This document shows, one piece after another, positions 36,617-45,727 of a stretch of DNA of 64,000 nucleotides (its first letter is position 1; the number at the start of each line of letters is the position of its first letter). The DNA lies in the NCBI RefSeq assembly GCF_027270735.1, contig NZ_JAPWIJ010000010.1, positions 1-64,000 of the forward strand. Direction: 5' to 3'. Below the pieces are notes generated by a model, which saw only the letters and a program-made list of their open reading frames with translations, ran no database searches and was not told where the DNA came from. Source of the stretch: Rhodococcus ruber (GTDB taxonomy: Bacteria; Actinomycetota; Actinomycetes; Mycobacteriales; Mycobacteriaceae). A program made the position numbers and the translations under genes.

Positions 36617-37867
36617 CTACTTCGCGGCCGCGCGCTTGTCCATCCACATGGCGGTGGCCAACACACCGAGACCGGCCACCGCCAGGCCCGAGCCGACGGC
36701 GGCGGGTGCCGTGTAGCCGAATCCGGCGGCGATCACGGCACCGCCGACTGCGGCTCCGATTGCATTGGCCAGGTTGAATGCGGCGTGATTCAGCGATGCG
36801 GCCAGCGTCTGGGCGTCTTCGGCCACGTCCATCAATCTCGTTTGCAGCCCGGGAACCACCGAGGAGCCGGACGCGCCGATCAGGAACACCAGAAGCAGAG
36901 CGGTGACCGGATTGTGGGCCGCTGCCACGAACATCGCCAAGAACACTGCAGTTGCAGCCAGACCGACGAAGGTGCCCTTGAGCTGGTATCGGTCGGCCAG
37001 CCAGCCGCCCGCGTAGTTGCCCGCAACCATCCCGAGGCCATAGATCATCAGGGCGACCGGTACGAGCGCGCGAGCAAGGCCGGCGACATCGGTCAGCGTG
37101 GACGCGATGTAGGTATACACCGCGAACATGCCACCGAATCCGACGATGCCCACGAACAGGGTCATCCACACCTGACTGCGGCGCAGTGCACCGAGCTCGG
37201 TGATGGGGCTGGTGGTCGGCATGGCGTCGAGGCGCGGCATCCACACAGCGAGCGCTGCGACGGTGAGGGCACCGATGACCGCCACGAGAGCGAACGCACT
37301 GCGCCAACCGAGCGCCTGCCCGATCCAGGTTGCCACCGGTACGCCGACGACGTTGGCGACCGAGAGACCCATCATCACCATCGCCACGGCTTTGGCCCGT
37401 TTACCCGGTTCGGCGAGGTGGGCAGCCACCAGCGCGGCCACTCCGAAGTACGCACCGTGCGGCAGGCCCGCGACGAATCGCGAGGCAACGAGCTCGTTGA
37501 AACTGGGTGCGAACACCGTTCCGAGGTTGCCCAGCGTGAAAGCGACCATCAACACCAGCAGCAGCATCCGCCGGGGAACGCGTGCAGCCAGAGCAGCGAT
37601 GGTCGGCGCGCCGACCACGACACCGAGCGCGTAGGCAGAGATCATGTGGCCCGCGGAGGGCTCGGAGATCCCCATCGTGGTGGCGATGTCCGGCAGCAAG
37701 CCCATCGACGCGAATTCCGTGGTACCGATACCGAAGCCGCCGATGGACAGGGCCAACATGGCGAGCTTGCGACGGGTCGAGTGCGGTCGATGACTGACAC
37801 TCAGACCACTCGACACCTTGCCGCGCACAGCGCTGACTCGGGCAAGAGCGGAATCGGTGACAGTCAC
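36617..37867 (-). CDS. MFS transporter, DHA1-type drug efflux
   Basis: A 416-residue major facilitator with twelve predicted membrane segments. After a cytoplasmic N-terminus, the first helix contains GGFGIGTTEFASMGLLPDIA, typical of the AraJ/chloramphenicol-resistance and arabinose-efflux group; PRRMLLLVLM lies in loop 2-3. It probably exports small hydrophobic compounds by proton antiport. The start is a GTG at 37865-37867 with GAAGG eleven bases upstream; the frame is open to 37975 but without a better site. It converges with the lipoprotein gene and is divergent from the metY leader. Confidence 0.85.
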   Translation of the reverse strand: MTVTDSALARVSAVRGKVSSGLSVSHRPHSTRRKLAMLALSIGGFGIGTTEFASMGLLPDIATTMGISEPSAGHMISAYALGVVVGAPTIAALAARVPRRMLLLVLMVAFTLGNLGTVFAPSFNELVASRFVAGLPHGAYFGVAALVAAHLAEPGKRAKAVAMVMMGLSVANVVGVPVATWIGQALGWRSAFALVAVIGALTVAALAVWMPRLDAMPTTSPITELGALRRSQVWMTLFVGIVGFGGMFAVYTYIASTLTDVAGLARALVPVALMIYGLGMVAGNYAGGWLADRYQLKGTFVGLAATAVFLAMFVAAAHNPVTALLLVFLIGASGSSVVPGLQTRLMDVAEDAQTLAASLNHAAFNLANAIGAAVGGAVIAAGFGYTAPAAVGSGLAVAGLGVLATAMWMDKRAAAK

Positions 37868-38111
37868 AGCGGTACTACCTTCGTTTCGATCGGGTGAGTG
37901 AGCAACAAGAACGGCGACTGTGCCGAATCGATTCAGAACAGCGCAACCGAGTAAGAGAACAGCCAGCCCGTTCATTGTCTTCCCTCGGGCAAGTAGTTTT
38001 CGAGTCGCAGCGCGGTGATTGTCCTCACCCGAGCATCTGCTCGAGCCCCACCGGCCGGCGCACCGAGCCCTTGTTCCTGTGACACGTCCGCACCCGCTAA
38101 GATCTTCGCCA

Positions 38112-38235
38112 GGTCATGAGTGCCAGCATCGAGCCCCGGCTTGCTGGCCGGCAACCCTCCAACCGCGGTGGGGTGCCCCGGGTGAACGACCGGGCCGATC
38201 CGGCACGCCGAGTGCCGAATCGACAAGCGCGGGTC
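38112..38235 (+). ncRNA. SAM-IV riboswitch
   Basis: The segment from GGTCATGAGTGCCAGC through GCCCCGGCTTGCTGGCCGG, CAACCCTCC, CCGCGGTGGGGTGCCCCGGG and the closing GACAAGCGCGGGTC matches the SAM-IV aptamer consensus, which binds S-adenosylmethionine and is found mainly in Actinobacteria. It precedes metY-metX, making methionine-pathway feedback the expected function: high SAM lowers expression. About 170 bp separate it from the metY ATG; a leader peptide lies in between. Confidence 0.92.
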
Positions 38236-38292
38236 CGCAGGAAGCGGACCCACTGAATCTTCGGCCTCTTGGGGCCGAGGCCTGTCAGGAGG
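38231..38292 (+). promoter_or_regulatory. Putative riboswitch expression platform
   Basis: Hairpin GGGTCCGC/GCGGACCC at 38231-38251 shares its 5' arm with the aptamer end. A second, GGCCTC/GAGGCC at 38263-38282, holds CCTC (38265-38268), which could pair instead with the GAGG of the AGGAGG at 38287-38292. These alternative pairings could expose or hide the leader-peptide Shine-Dalgarno. The folding is inferred by eye. Confidence 0.45.
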
Positions 38293-38299
38293 TTCTCTC

Positions 38300-38371
38300 A
38301 TGTGTTGCTGTACCGATACGCCCCGTAACGCTCGACTTCTCGAGCATCATTCGACATTCGATTCGTCTTAG
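38300..38371 (+). CDS. Leader peptide with Cys-Cys-Cys start upstream of metY
   Basis: A 23-codon ORF, ATG TGT TGC TGT ACC ..., ending in TAG at 38369-38371, encodes MCCCTDTPRNARLLEHHSTF plus three residues. A full AGGAGG at 38287-38292, seven bases upstream, is among the best ribosome-binding sites in the window. Three consecutive Cys codons right after the start are the hallmark of polycysteine upstream ORFs, described in mycobacteria as cysteine-responsive attenuators. It ends 35 bp before metY. A 6-bp hairpin (GCTCGA/TCGAGC, 38330-38345) lies within it. Control of metY by cysteine supply is inferred. Confidence 0.7.
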   Translation: MCCCTDTPRNARLLEHHSTFDSS

Positions 38372-38406
38372 ACAGACTCGTCTCAGAAAACGGAGTATCA
38401 CCAGCC

Positions 38407-39756
38407 ATGACCGATTCGACCCCCGACATCGTCGACGCCACCGGAGCACCCACCGAGGATCCGTTCACCGACCCGTCGGCGAACTGGAGTTTCGAGACCA
38501 AGCAGATCCACTCCGGTCAGACCCCGGACGGTGCTACCAACGCTCGCGCATTGCCGATCTACCAGACCACCTCGTACACGTTCGACAACACCGATCACGC
38601 GGCGGCATTGTTCGGACTCGCAGAGCCGGGCAACATCTACACCCGCATCATCAACCCCACCCAGGACGTCGTGGAGCAGCGCATCGCCGCTCTCGAGGGT
38701 GGCGTCGCGGCGCTGCTGCTCGCATCGGGTCAGGCGGCCGAGACGTTTGCGATTCTCAACCTCGCCGAGGCAGGCGACCACATCGTCTCGAGCCCGCGGC
38801 TGTACGGCGGCACGTACAACCTCTTCCACTACACGCTCCCCAAGCTGGGCATCACCGTCTCGTTCGTCGACGATCCCGATGATCTCGAGCAGTGGCGAGC
38901 CGCGATCACGCCGTCGACCAAGGCGTTCTACGGCGAATCGATCTCCAACCCGAAGAACGACATCCTCGACATCCCCGGCATCTCGGCGGTAGCCCACGAG
39001 AACGGCATCCCGTTGATCGTGGACAACACGGTGGCGACGCCGTACCTGCTGCAGCCGTTGAAGCACGGTGCCGACATCGTCGTGCACTCGGCGACCAAGT
39101 ACCTGGGCGGACACGGCACGGCGATCGCGGGCGTCATCGTCGACGGTGGCACCTTCGATTGGACGCAGGGCCGTCACCCGAACTTCACCACCGCGGACCC
39201 GAGCTACCACGGTGTGGTCTTCGCCGATCTCGGCGCGCCCGCATTCGCATTGAAAGCACGCGTGCAGCTGCTGCGTGACATCGGTGCGGCGGTCTCCCCG
39301 TTCAACGCCTTCCTGATCAGCCAAGGCATCGAGACGTTGAGCCTCCGAATCGAGCGACACGTGGCGAACGCACAGAAGGTGGCCGAGTTCCTCGCCGGCC
39401 GCGACGACGTCGTCTCGATCAACTACGCCGGACTCGAGTCGTCACCGTGGTACCGACGCGGCCAGGAGCTGTTGCCCAAGGGGCAGGGTGCGATCGTCGC
39501 GTTCGAGCTGAAGGGCGGAGTGGACGCGGGCAAGAAGTTCGTCAACGCGCTCACACTGCACAGCCACGTCGCTAACATCGGAGACGTGCGCTCACTCGTC
39601 ATCCATCCCGCCTCCACCACCCATTCCCAGCTGACTCCCGACGAGCAGTTGGCATCGGGAGTGACACCGGGCCTGGTTCGTCTGGCCGTGGGAATCGAAG
39701 GAATCGACGACATCATCGCCGATCTCGAGGTCGGCTTCAGCGCGGCGGCATCTTGA
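38407..39756 (+). CDS. metY: O-acetylhomoserine sulfhydrylase
   Basis: A 449-residue PLP enzyme of the Cys/Met metabolism family that makes homocysteine directly from O-acetylhomoserine and sulfide. Landmarks: [16 protein letters not shown], the [24 protein letters not shown] substrate loop, the [12 protein letters not shown] segment and the Schiff-base Lys in [16 protein letters not shown]. The long insert and ending ENLTHSH-type region typical of MetY rather than MetB is reflected in [25 protein letters not shown] at 38392-38395 precedes the ATG. Its stop overlaps the metX start. Regulated by the upstream SAM-IV riboswitch and probably the leader peptide. Confidence 0.95.
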   Translation: MTDSTPDIVDATGAPTEDPFTDPSANWSFETKQIHSGQTPDGATNARALPIYQTTSYTFDNTDHAAALFGLAEPGNIYTRIINPTQDVVEQRIAALEGGVAALLLASGQAAETFAILNLAEAGDHIVSSPRLYGGTYNLFHYTLPKLGITVSFVDDPDDLEQWRAAITPSTKAFYGESISNPKNDILDIPGISAVAHENGIPLIVDNTVATPYLLQPLKHGADIVVHSATKYLGGHGTAIAGVIVDGGTFDWTQGRHPNFTTADPSYHGVVFADLGAPAFALKARVQLLRDIGAAVSPFNAFLISQGIETLSLRIERHVANAQKVAEFLAGRDDVVSINYAGLESSPWYRRGQELLPKGQGAIVAFELKGGVDAGKKFVNALTLHSHVANIGDVRSLVIHPASTTHSQLTPDEQLASGVTPGLVRLAVGIEGIDDIIADLEVGFSAAAS

Positions 39757-40898
39757 GTCACAGCTGCGACACAGGCGTTCGTCCGGAGGCGGTTCTTCCG
39801 TCTCCGGACGGGCGGCTGGGCACCATCGACATCGGCGGTCTCGATCTCGAGAACGGCGCGCGCATCCCCCAGGTCACTGTCGCGGTGCAGCGGTGGGGCG
39901 AACTCGCCACCGACCGCAGCAACGTCGTTCTCGTCGAACATGCACTGACGGGCGATTCGCATGTGTCCGGCCCGCCGGACGCAGATCACGCTCTGCCCGG
40001 TTGGTGGAACGGAATGGTCGGACCCGGGCGCCCTATCGACACCGACGAGTGGTGCGTTGTGGCGACCAACGTGCTCGGCGGGTGCGGCGGTACCACCGGA
40101 CCGAGCAGCATCTCGCCCGACGGCACACCGTACGGGTCGACGTTCCCCGAAATCTCCATCCGCGACCAGGTGGCAGCCGAGGCAGCCGTCGCCGACGCCC
40201 TGGGCATCGAGCGCTTCGCCGCTGTCGTCGGCGGCTCGATGGGCGGCATGCGGACCCTCGAGTGGATCGTCAGCCGCCCCGATCGAGTGGCAGCGGCACT
40301 GGTGCTGGCAGTCGGAGCCCGGGCAACCGCCGACCAGATCGGCACGCAGACAACGCAGATCGCCGCGATCAAGGCGGATCCGGGTTGGCTCGGTGGCAAC
40401 TACCACGCCACCGGAACGTCTCCGACAGCCGGGCTGGGTATCGCACGACGCATCGCGCATCTGACGTATCGCACCGAGAGCGAACTCGACATTCGGTTCG
40501 GCAACTCTCCGCAGAACGACGAAGATCCGTGGGCCGGCGGCCGGTACTCGGTACAGAGCTACCTCGAGCACCAGGCAGCAAAGTTGGTCAACCGATTCGA
40601 CGCGGCCACGTATGTCCTACTCACCGAGGCCATGAACCGTCACGATGTGGGTCGTGGCCGCGGCGGTGTAGCCGAAGCTCTTGCGGCGGTACCGGTTCCG
40701 ACCATCGTCGGCGGCGTCGATTCGGATCGTCTCTATCCACTTCGCTTGCAGAAGGAGATCGCCCGCGAACTCCCCCAGTGCCGCGGACTCGAAGTGATCC
40801 AATCCCGCGACGGTCACGACGGCTTCCTCACCGAAGCCGATTCGGTGGCGAAACTGCTTGCCGAGACAATGGAGCTGGCCCGCCTCGGACGGCGCTGA
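39753..40898 (+). CDS. metXA: Homoserine O-acetyltransferase
   Basis: A 381-residue alpha/beta-hydrolase-fold acyltransferase that acetylates homoserine from acetyl-CoA, supplying the substrate of MetY. Motifs: oxyanion and substrate segment [23 protein letters not shown], nucleophile elbow [12 protein letters not shown], Asp in GVDSDRLYP and His in DGHDGF. It starts with TTG at 39753, overlapping the metY stop (TTGA), an uncommon coupled start; no better ATG exists near the conserved N-terminus. It shares the SAM-IV-controlled transcript. Confidence 0.95.
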   Translation: MSHSCDTGVRPEAVLPSPDGRLGTIDIGGLDLENGARIPQVTVAVQRWGELATDRSNVVLVEHALTGDSHVSGPPDADHALPGWWNGMVGPGRPIDTDEWCVVATNVLGGCGGTTGPSSISPDGTPYGSTFPEISIRDQVAAEAAVADALGIERFAAVVGGSMGGMRTLEWIVSRPDRVAAALVLAVGARATADQIGTQTTQIAAIKADPGWLGGNYHATGTSPTAGLGIARRIAHLTYRTESELDIRFGNSPQNDEDPWAGGRYSVQSYLEHQAAKLVNRFDAATYVLLTEAMNRHDVGRGRGGVAEALAAVPVPTIVGGVDSDRLYPLRLQKEIARELPQCRGLEVIQSRDGHDGFLTEADSVAKLLAETMELARLGRR

Positions 40899-40913
40899 CA
40901 CCTACGGGCAAGA

Positions 40914-41231
40914 TCAGTCGGTTCCCAGGGGATCGATCGACAGCGACAAGAACACGATCGCTCCGCCGACACAGCCCAACGCGAGCACGTCGAATCCGCG
41001 ACTGCGCACGCTCAGGGTTCCGACCCGAGATTCGGGCAGGCACAATCGCAGCACCGCGGCCAGTAGCGCCGCACATCCGAAGATGAACGCGCCGCGCCGC
41101 CAGCGATCCGCCAGTACCAGAACGAGCGCGGCCAGCACGACGACCGACACCGCAACGATCGGTAGGTTACGCGCTACCGCTGCACGAAATCCCTGGTCGG
41201 AATCAGCTCGCGAATCCTCGGCGGCGTTCAT
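40914..41231 (-). CDS. DUF3017 small membrane protein
   Basis: A 105-residue protein with three hydrophobic segments (about 22-41, 48-63, 80-97), matching the DUF3017 family found next to folD in mycobacteria and relatives. The ATG at 41229-41231 lies 11 bp after the folD stop, so the two are co-transcribed; the much longer open frame upstream overlaps folD. No function is known for the family. It converges with metX. Confidence 0.82.
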   Translation of the reverse strand: MNAAEDSRADSDQGFRAAVARNLPIVAVSVVVLAALVLVLADRWRRGAFIFGCAALLAAVLRLCLPESRVGTLSVRSRGFDVLALGCVGGAIVFLSLSIDPLGTD

Positions 41232-41242
41232 CCTCGGATCGC

Positions 41243-42100
41243 TCAGCTCTCGGCTGCGGTGCGCTCGGCACGCTCGACGACGTTGGTGAGCAAGAAGGCT
41301 CGCGTCAGAGGTCCGACACCACCGGGGTTGGGCGAGAGGAAACCTGCTACCTCGGCAACATCGCCGGCGACGTCCCCGCGCAATCCGTCCTCGGTGCGGG
41401 TCACCCCGACATCGAGGACGGCAGCACCGGGCTTGACCATGTCCGCGGTGATCAATCCCGGAACTCCGGCAGCGGCAACGATGATGTCGGCGCGGGAGAC
41501 CTCGGCGGCAAGATCGCGAGTTCCGGTGTGGCACAACGTCACCGTGGCGTTCTCCGGCCGTCTCGTGAGCAACAGCCCGATAGGCCGACCGACCGTGACG
41601 CCGCGGCCGATGACCACCGCGTGCGCGCCGTCGAGGGCCACGTCGTAGCGGCGCAGCAGGTGCACGATGCCACGCGGCGTGCACGGCAGCGCAGCGTCCT
41701 TACCGAGCACCAGGCGGCCGAGGTTGATCGGGTGCAGACCGTCGGCGTCCTTGTCCGGATCGATCCGCTCCAGAGCAGCATTCTCGTCGAGATGCTTCGG
41801 CAGCGGCAGCTGCACGATGTATCCGGTGCACTCGGGGTTGGCGTTGAGTTCGTCGATCACTGCTTCGAGATCCGACTGGGTGATGTCCGCGGGCAGATCG
41901 CGACGAATCGAGGTGATCCCGACCTTGGCGCAGTCGTTGTGCTTGCCCCGGACGTACGCCGCAGAACCCGGGTCGTCGCCCACCAGGACCGTGGCCAGTC
42001 CCGGGGTGATGCCCTTCTCTCGCAACGCCGCCACGCGGGCGGTGAGATCGACGAATATCTCGTCACGGGTCGCTTTGCCATCGAGAATCGTTGCAGTCAC
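41243..42100 (-). CDS. folD: Bifunctional methylenetetrahydrofolate dehydrogenase/cyclohydrolase
   Basis: A 285-residue enzyme interconverting methylene-, methenyl- and formyl-tetrahydrofolate with NADP. Motifs: [14 protein letters not shown] with the catalytic Lys region, [13 protein letters not shown], the Rossmann loop [16 protein letters not shown], and [19 protein letters not shown] near the C-terminus. Length is normal. It provides one-carbon units for methionine and purine synthesis, fitting next to the met genes. DUF3017 follows 11 bp downstream. Confidence 0.96.
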   Translation of the reverse strand: MTATILDGKATRDEIFVDLTARVAALREKGITPGLATVLVGDDPGSAAYVRGKHNDCAKVGITSIRRDLPADITQSDLEAVIDELNANPECTGYIVQLPLPKHLDENAALERIDPDKDADGLHPINLGRLVLGKDAALPCTPRGIVHLLRRYDVALDGAHAVVIGRGVTVGRPIGLLLTRRPENATVTLCHTGTRDLAAEVSRADIIVAAAGVPGLITADMVKPGAAVLDVGVTRTEDGLRGDVAGDVAEVAGFLSPNPGGVGPLTRAFLLTNVVERAERTAAES

Positions 42101-42155
42101 CCGGCCATTGTTCCAGGCTCGAGGTCGACCGCGCCGCGCCGGTCCGAAGACCGCG

Positions 42156-42764
42156 TCAACCCTCCACGACGAGACCGTGCGCTCCCGCGTATGCCACGGC
42201 CTGCATCAGCTCGATCTTGGCACCCCGCACACTCGCACTCACCCACAAAGACGGATCGGCCACGGCTCCGCGTAGGTCGGCCTCGTCGAACTTGGCGTCG
42301 ACGGTGCGGGCTCCCGCGAAATCGACCGAGCGCACTGTTGCTTTCCGAAAATCTGCAGACACCAGGTTCGCCTCCCGCATCCGGCACCCCGTCAGGTCGA
42401 GACCGCGCAGGTCGACGTTCCCCAACGCGGCGAGAGTGAAATCGACCTCGTCATAGGTCGCAGGCCGCATCCGGCTGTCCACGAATACCGAACCCATCAT
42501 GGTCGAGTGGCGAAATGTACTGTGCTGCAGATTCGTCCGAGTGAAGGTGCACGAGCGAAATGCGGAATTCGTGTGGATCGATTCGGTCAGGTCGGTGCCG
42601 GTGAAATCGCATTCGGTGAACACGACCGAGTCGGTTCGCACTCCACTCATGTCGGCATCACGAAAGGTACACCGGACGAATTGCCTGCCGGTCCACTCCT
42701 GCCCGTCCAGTCGAGTGTCGGAAAAATCCTCACCGATGATCTGCTCGTCGTCCACCTGCCCCAT
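42156..42764 (-). CDS. Pentapeptide repeat protein
   Basis: A 202-residue protein made of tandem A(D/N)LxX-like pentapeptides, such as [33 protein letters not shown] and [11 protein letters not shown], which form a right-handed quadrilateral beta helix. Length is near that of MfpA/Qnr proteins, which mimic DNA and bind gyrase, but pentapeptide proteins have varied roles and I cannot assign one. The ATG at 42762-42764 is divergent from trmL, 33 bp away; the open frame further upstream lies antisense to trmL and is not used. Confidence 0.85.
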   Translation of the reverse strand: MGQVDDEQIIGEDFSDTRLDGQEWTGRQFVRCTFRDADMSGVRTDSVVFTECDFTGTDLTESIHTNSAFRSCTFTRTNLQHSTFRHSTMMGSVFVDSRMRPATYDEVDFTLAALGNVDLRGLDLTGCRMREANLVSADFRKATVRSVDFAGARTVDAKFDEADLRGAVADPSLWVSASVRGAKIELMQAVAYAGAHGLVVEG

Positions 42765-42797
42765 ACTTCCCCGGTTCGTGGTGGCAGAGTGAACCGG

Positions 42798-43262
42798 GTG
42801 TTTCGACTGATGTTCTTCGAGCCCCGAATCCCCCAGAACACCGGCAACGCCATTCGTCTGGTCGCCGGCACCGGATGCGAACTGCATCTGGTGGGTCCGC
42901 TCGGCTTCGACATGTCCGAACCGAAGCTCAAACGGGCCGGCTTGGACTACCACGATCTGGCGTCCGTCACCGTGCACCGAGACCTGCCGTCGGCCTGGTC
43001 GGCTCTGGCACCGACGCGAGTGTTCGCCTACACCGCCCACGCCACACGCTCGTACGCCGACGTTGAGTACGAGCCCGGCGATGTCCTCCTCTTCGGACCG
43101 GAACCCACAGGACTCCCCGACGACGTTCTGGACGACCCACACGTGACCGATCGGCTGCGAATCCCCATGATTCCCGGCCGTCGATCACTCAACCTCGCCA
43201 ACGCAGCGGCGGTGACGATGTACGAGGCATGGCGGCAACACGGGTACGAGGGCAGCGTCTGA
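42798..43262 (+). CDS. trmL: tRNA (cytidine/uridine-34-2'-O)-methyltransferase
   Basis: A 154-residue SPOUT-class methyltransferase that uses SAM to methylate the ribose at wobble position 34. The N-terminus MFRLMFFEPRIPQNTGNAIRLVAGTG is the family hallmark, and the C-terminal knot residues are in LLFGPEPTGLP and IPMIPGRRSLNLANAAAVTMYE. It starts with GTG at 42798; another in-frame GTG at 42789 would add three residues not usual in the family. Length is typical of TrmL. Confidence 0.92.
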   Translation: MFRLMFFEPRIPQNTGNAIRLVAGTGCELHLVGPLGFDMSEPKLKRAGLDYHDLASVTVHRDLPSAWSALAPTRVFAYTAHATRSYADVEYEPGDVLLFGPEPTGLPDDVLDDPHVTDRLRIPMIPGRRSLNLANAAAVTMYEAWRQHGYEGSV

Positions 43263-43332
43263 CGGGTTCAGGGCCGCTGCGCGAATCTGTTCGGCCGGTC
43301 TGACACCGCTCGCCGGACTATCTTCTGTACTC

Positions 43333-43800
43333 ATGGCGACGACAGACTTGATGAGCAGGGCGCTGGCAGCCGTTGCGGATTCGGACGCACCGTTGACCGT
43401 CGAACTGATACACGAACTGATCGAGCCCGGAGAGCTCTCCGAACCACTCGGCATCTCCGAGGTTGCCGAGTTGCTCGATATCTCCGCACACACCCTTCGG
43501 TACTACGAACGGTGCGGACTGATCGAGGTGGCCCGCGACGGGGTCGACCATCGCAGCTACGACAACGTAGCCATTCGTAGACTCGTGTTTCTCACCCGCA
43601 TGCGGCTGTCAGGAATGCCGATGCGCGACTTACAGCACTACGTCGAGCTCGTCGACGGCGGAGAGCACACCGTTCCGGAACGACTCGACATGCTCGTCGA
43701 GCATCGAGACACCGTACGACGCCGCATTCGCGAACTGCAGCTCTCGCTGGTGGCAACCGAATACAAGATTGCTACGTATGGCGGTACAACCGGTCCGTGA
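43333..43800 (+). CDS. MerR family transcriptional regulator
   Basis: A 155-residue regulator. An unusual N-terminal extension of about 38 residues precedes the MerR winged helix (GISEVAELLDISAHTLRYYERCGLIEV, about 40-66), followed by a DNA-binding wing and a long dimerisation helix (about 110-150). No C-terminal Cys cluster is present, so it is not a metal sensor of the classical type. TATCTT at 43319-43324 sits eight bases from the ATG, compatible with a leaderless transcript. Target genes unknown. Confidence 0.87.
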   Translation: MATTDLMSRALAAVADSDAPLTVELIHELIEPGELSEPLGISEVAELLDISAHTLRYYERCGLIEVARDGVDHRSYDNVAIRRLVFLTRMRLSGMPMRDLQHYVELVDGGEHTVPERLDMLVEHRDTVRRRIRELQLSLVATEYKIATYGGTTGP

Positions 43801-44361
43801 CGCAGCGAAGCCTGGTCTTCGACGGTCACCGAGATGGCGCGGTTCGGCCGGGCCGTCCCCTTTCTCGGACGCGAAATCAATTGTGAGCGTCGATAAATGG
43901 CCAGGCCGTTCTTCTGTGACAACGAACCGTCACACGTGCCCTGACGGCTCGACCCTGTCGATCCTGCACCGATGAGATCGGCCGTGTTCGACGCGTCTGC
44001 CCAGCGGCGGCCGACACCTGTCGGTAACGATTTCCGCCGCGATCAGCGGGTATCGACGCGTGCGTCAGCCCCCCGCCGCCTGCCGAGTCCGGCGTGACAG
44101 GCAGTGCTGACCCGAACGCCGAAATACTAAGCGATGGAAACGAATTCGATTGGTCTACCGTGTCGCAGGGCAGTGCCGTGGACGTATGACATGCCGCCCC
44201 GACAGCTCCGCCGAGGGTACGGAAAACCGGACTTCCGCGACGATTCATTCCAGGATGTCATCGGCACCGTTATACAAACCTCAGCAGCTTGCTGCCGTGA
44301 ACGACTCGAGCGGGGTACCGTGTGCCGCACCGACCCGTTTCGCTCGTGAAGGAGCTTTCTG
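43801..44361. other. 560-bp intergenic stretch with no supported gene
   Basis: Between the MerR stop and the secreted protein start I find only short frames on both strands without ribosome-binding sites or actinobacterial third-position GC bias. It is locally less GC-rich than its neighbours near 44110-44160. It must hold the promoter of the following gene. No RNA gene is recognisable by eye. Confidence 0.5.
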
Positions 44362-44916
44362 TTGTTCTCTGTTTCCCAGCCCCGCCATTCTTCGCCCCAC
44401 TCCTCCACCACCCGCACGTCGAGTCGGTTCGGTAGCCGAATTGCCCGCACCGCAGCAATATTCGCCCTCGGCTCAGGAATGACCGCCGCAGCACTGGTGG
44501 GTTCCGGCACCGCGTCGGCCGCCCCCGTCAACTGCGTGTCTCCGCCCTCGGCCAACGACATCCAGGTCGACGGCACCGCGAGCTGCGGTGCCACCTCGAA
44601 CGGCACCGGTCGGGCCACGGCCGGGGCTGCCGACAGCGGCACGGCGGTCAGCGTCAACGACGGTCCAGGCGCGACGACCACATTTGCCAACGGATTCGGC
44701 GTTGCACTCGGAGCGAGCAAGAATGCGGGCACGGCCTACGCCCTCGCGCTCGGCGGGGGCATCGCACACTCCTGGGCCGACGCCGGCCAGACAACTCTCG
44801 CCGTCGCCGGGTGGGGATCCGGTGCGACATCCGAGGGTCAGGGTGTCGATTGTGTCGGCCCGCTGTCTCTCGCCCTGAATCTGTCCAGCGGCCAGTTCTG
44901 CGTCCTCGGTAGCTGA
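44362..44916 (+). CDS. Secreted small protein (DUF6764-like)
   Basis: A 184-residue protein with a long signal sequence (basic n-region to about 30, hydrophobic 31-52, cleavage near TASAAPV) and a Gly/Ala/Ser/Thr-rich mature part of about 130 residues. Three or four conserved-looking Cys residues (NCVSPP, SCGATS, DCVGP, FCVLG) could form two disulfides. It starts with TTG at 44362, seven bases after AAGGAG at 44349-44354, so the start is well supported although rare. The AGWGSGA and ALGGGIAHS segments resemble the uncharacterised family DUF6764, from memory. Function unknown; probably exported. Confidence 0.75.
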   Translation: MFSVSQPRHSSPHSSTTRTSSRFGSRIARTAAIFALGSGMTAAALVGSGTASAAPVNCVSPPSANDIQVDGTASCGATSNGTGRATAGAADSGTAVSVNDGPGATTTFANGFGVALGASKNAGTAYALALGGGIAHSWADAGQTTLAVAGWGSGATSEGQGVDCVGPLSLALNLSSGQFCVLGS

Positions 44917-44965
44917 TCTTCGGAAACACGATCTTCATTAGTCGTACGGAGCCGATTACCCGCAG

Positions 44966-45712
44966 CTACTGCTCGAGGTAATCGGCTCCGCCGACGTAGA
45001 CGACATGCCCTGATTTTTCGATCGGGTCGACGCATGCTGCCACCACTGCCGTAGCGAATTCAGCGACTGTAGGAAGCGCACCGTGTGCGGTACGAGCGGC
45101 CACTGCGTCGGGGTTTCGGCGTTCCAACAGAGTGACGACGATCGTGCCCTCGATCATGTCGCCGGACACCACAACCAATTCGATTCCACGAGAATTGAAT
45201 TCGGGAATCATCTCACACAGGGCATCCTCTCCCGCTCGCTTGCTTTCGGCAATAGGCTCGTATTCCGCTGGGACCGGCTTCCTGCCGTGGAAATGTGCTT
45301 GGTGACTGGTAAGGAACACGATGCGCGAGCCGGGCTTCATCCGATCGGTGGCCGCCCGAGCCAATGCAACCTGGGCATCGCGGTTGATGCTCATCGCGTA
45401 GCCGGGGTCCGCACCGAGCTCGAGGCCACCGGACGCGTTGAGCACCAGCACATCGAGAGCGCCGAACTCGGCAACAACCGAGTCGAGCATCGCATCGATT
45501 GCGTCCGGATCGGTGACGTCGGCTCCGACAGCCAGAGCTCGGCCCCCGCTCTCCTCGATCGTTCGCACCACGGCGTCGGCCCTACGCTTCTTCTCTCGGT
45601 AGTTGACCGCAACGATCGCACCTTCCGCACCCAGCTGCACCGCGGTCTCGGCTCCGATGCCGCGGGAAGCGCCGGTGATCAAGACCGACTTTTCTGCCAT
45701 ACGTTGGGTCAT
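44966..45712 (-). CDS. SDR-family oxidoreductase with atypical active site
   Basis: A 248-residue short-chain dehydrogenase with cofactor loop GASRGIGAE and NASGG in place of NAAG. The active-site region reads LTSHQAHFHGRK and EYEPIAESKRAGED: the Lys is preceded by Ile four residues before, where the canonical YxxxK Tyr would be, and the nearest Tyr is seven residues ahead. Catalysis may use a shifted Tyr. The ATG at 45710-45712 has a strong GGAGGAG upstream. It is divergent from the HxlR regulator, separated by 65 bp with two tandem palindromes, so it is very likely HxlR-controlled. Confidence 0.83.
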   Translation of the reverse strand: MTQRMAEKSVLITGASRGIGAETAVQLGAEGAIVAVNYREKKRRADAVVRTIEESGGRALAVGADVTDPDAIDAMLDSVVAEFGALDVLVLNASGGLELGADPGYAMSINRDAQVALARAATDRMKPGSRIVFLTSHQAHFHGRKPVPAEYEPIAESKRAGEDALCEMIPEFNSRGIELVVVSGDMIEGTIVVTLLERRNPDAVAARTAHGALPTVAEFATAVVAACVDPIEKSGHVVYVGGADYLEQ

Positions 45713-45727
45713 CGACCTACTCCTCCA

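Noticed and set aside
37972..38301. Open frame on the minus strand through the metY leader
   Set aside because: It lies antisense to a clear SAM-IV riboswitch and has no family resemblance.
44127..44732. 201-codon minus-strand frame over the secreted protein gene
   Set aside because: The plus-strand gene has a signal peptide, paired Cys residues and AAGGAG; the minus frame is its complement.
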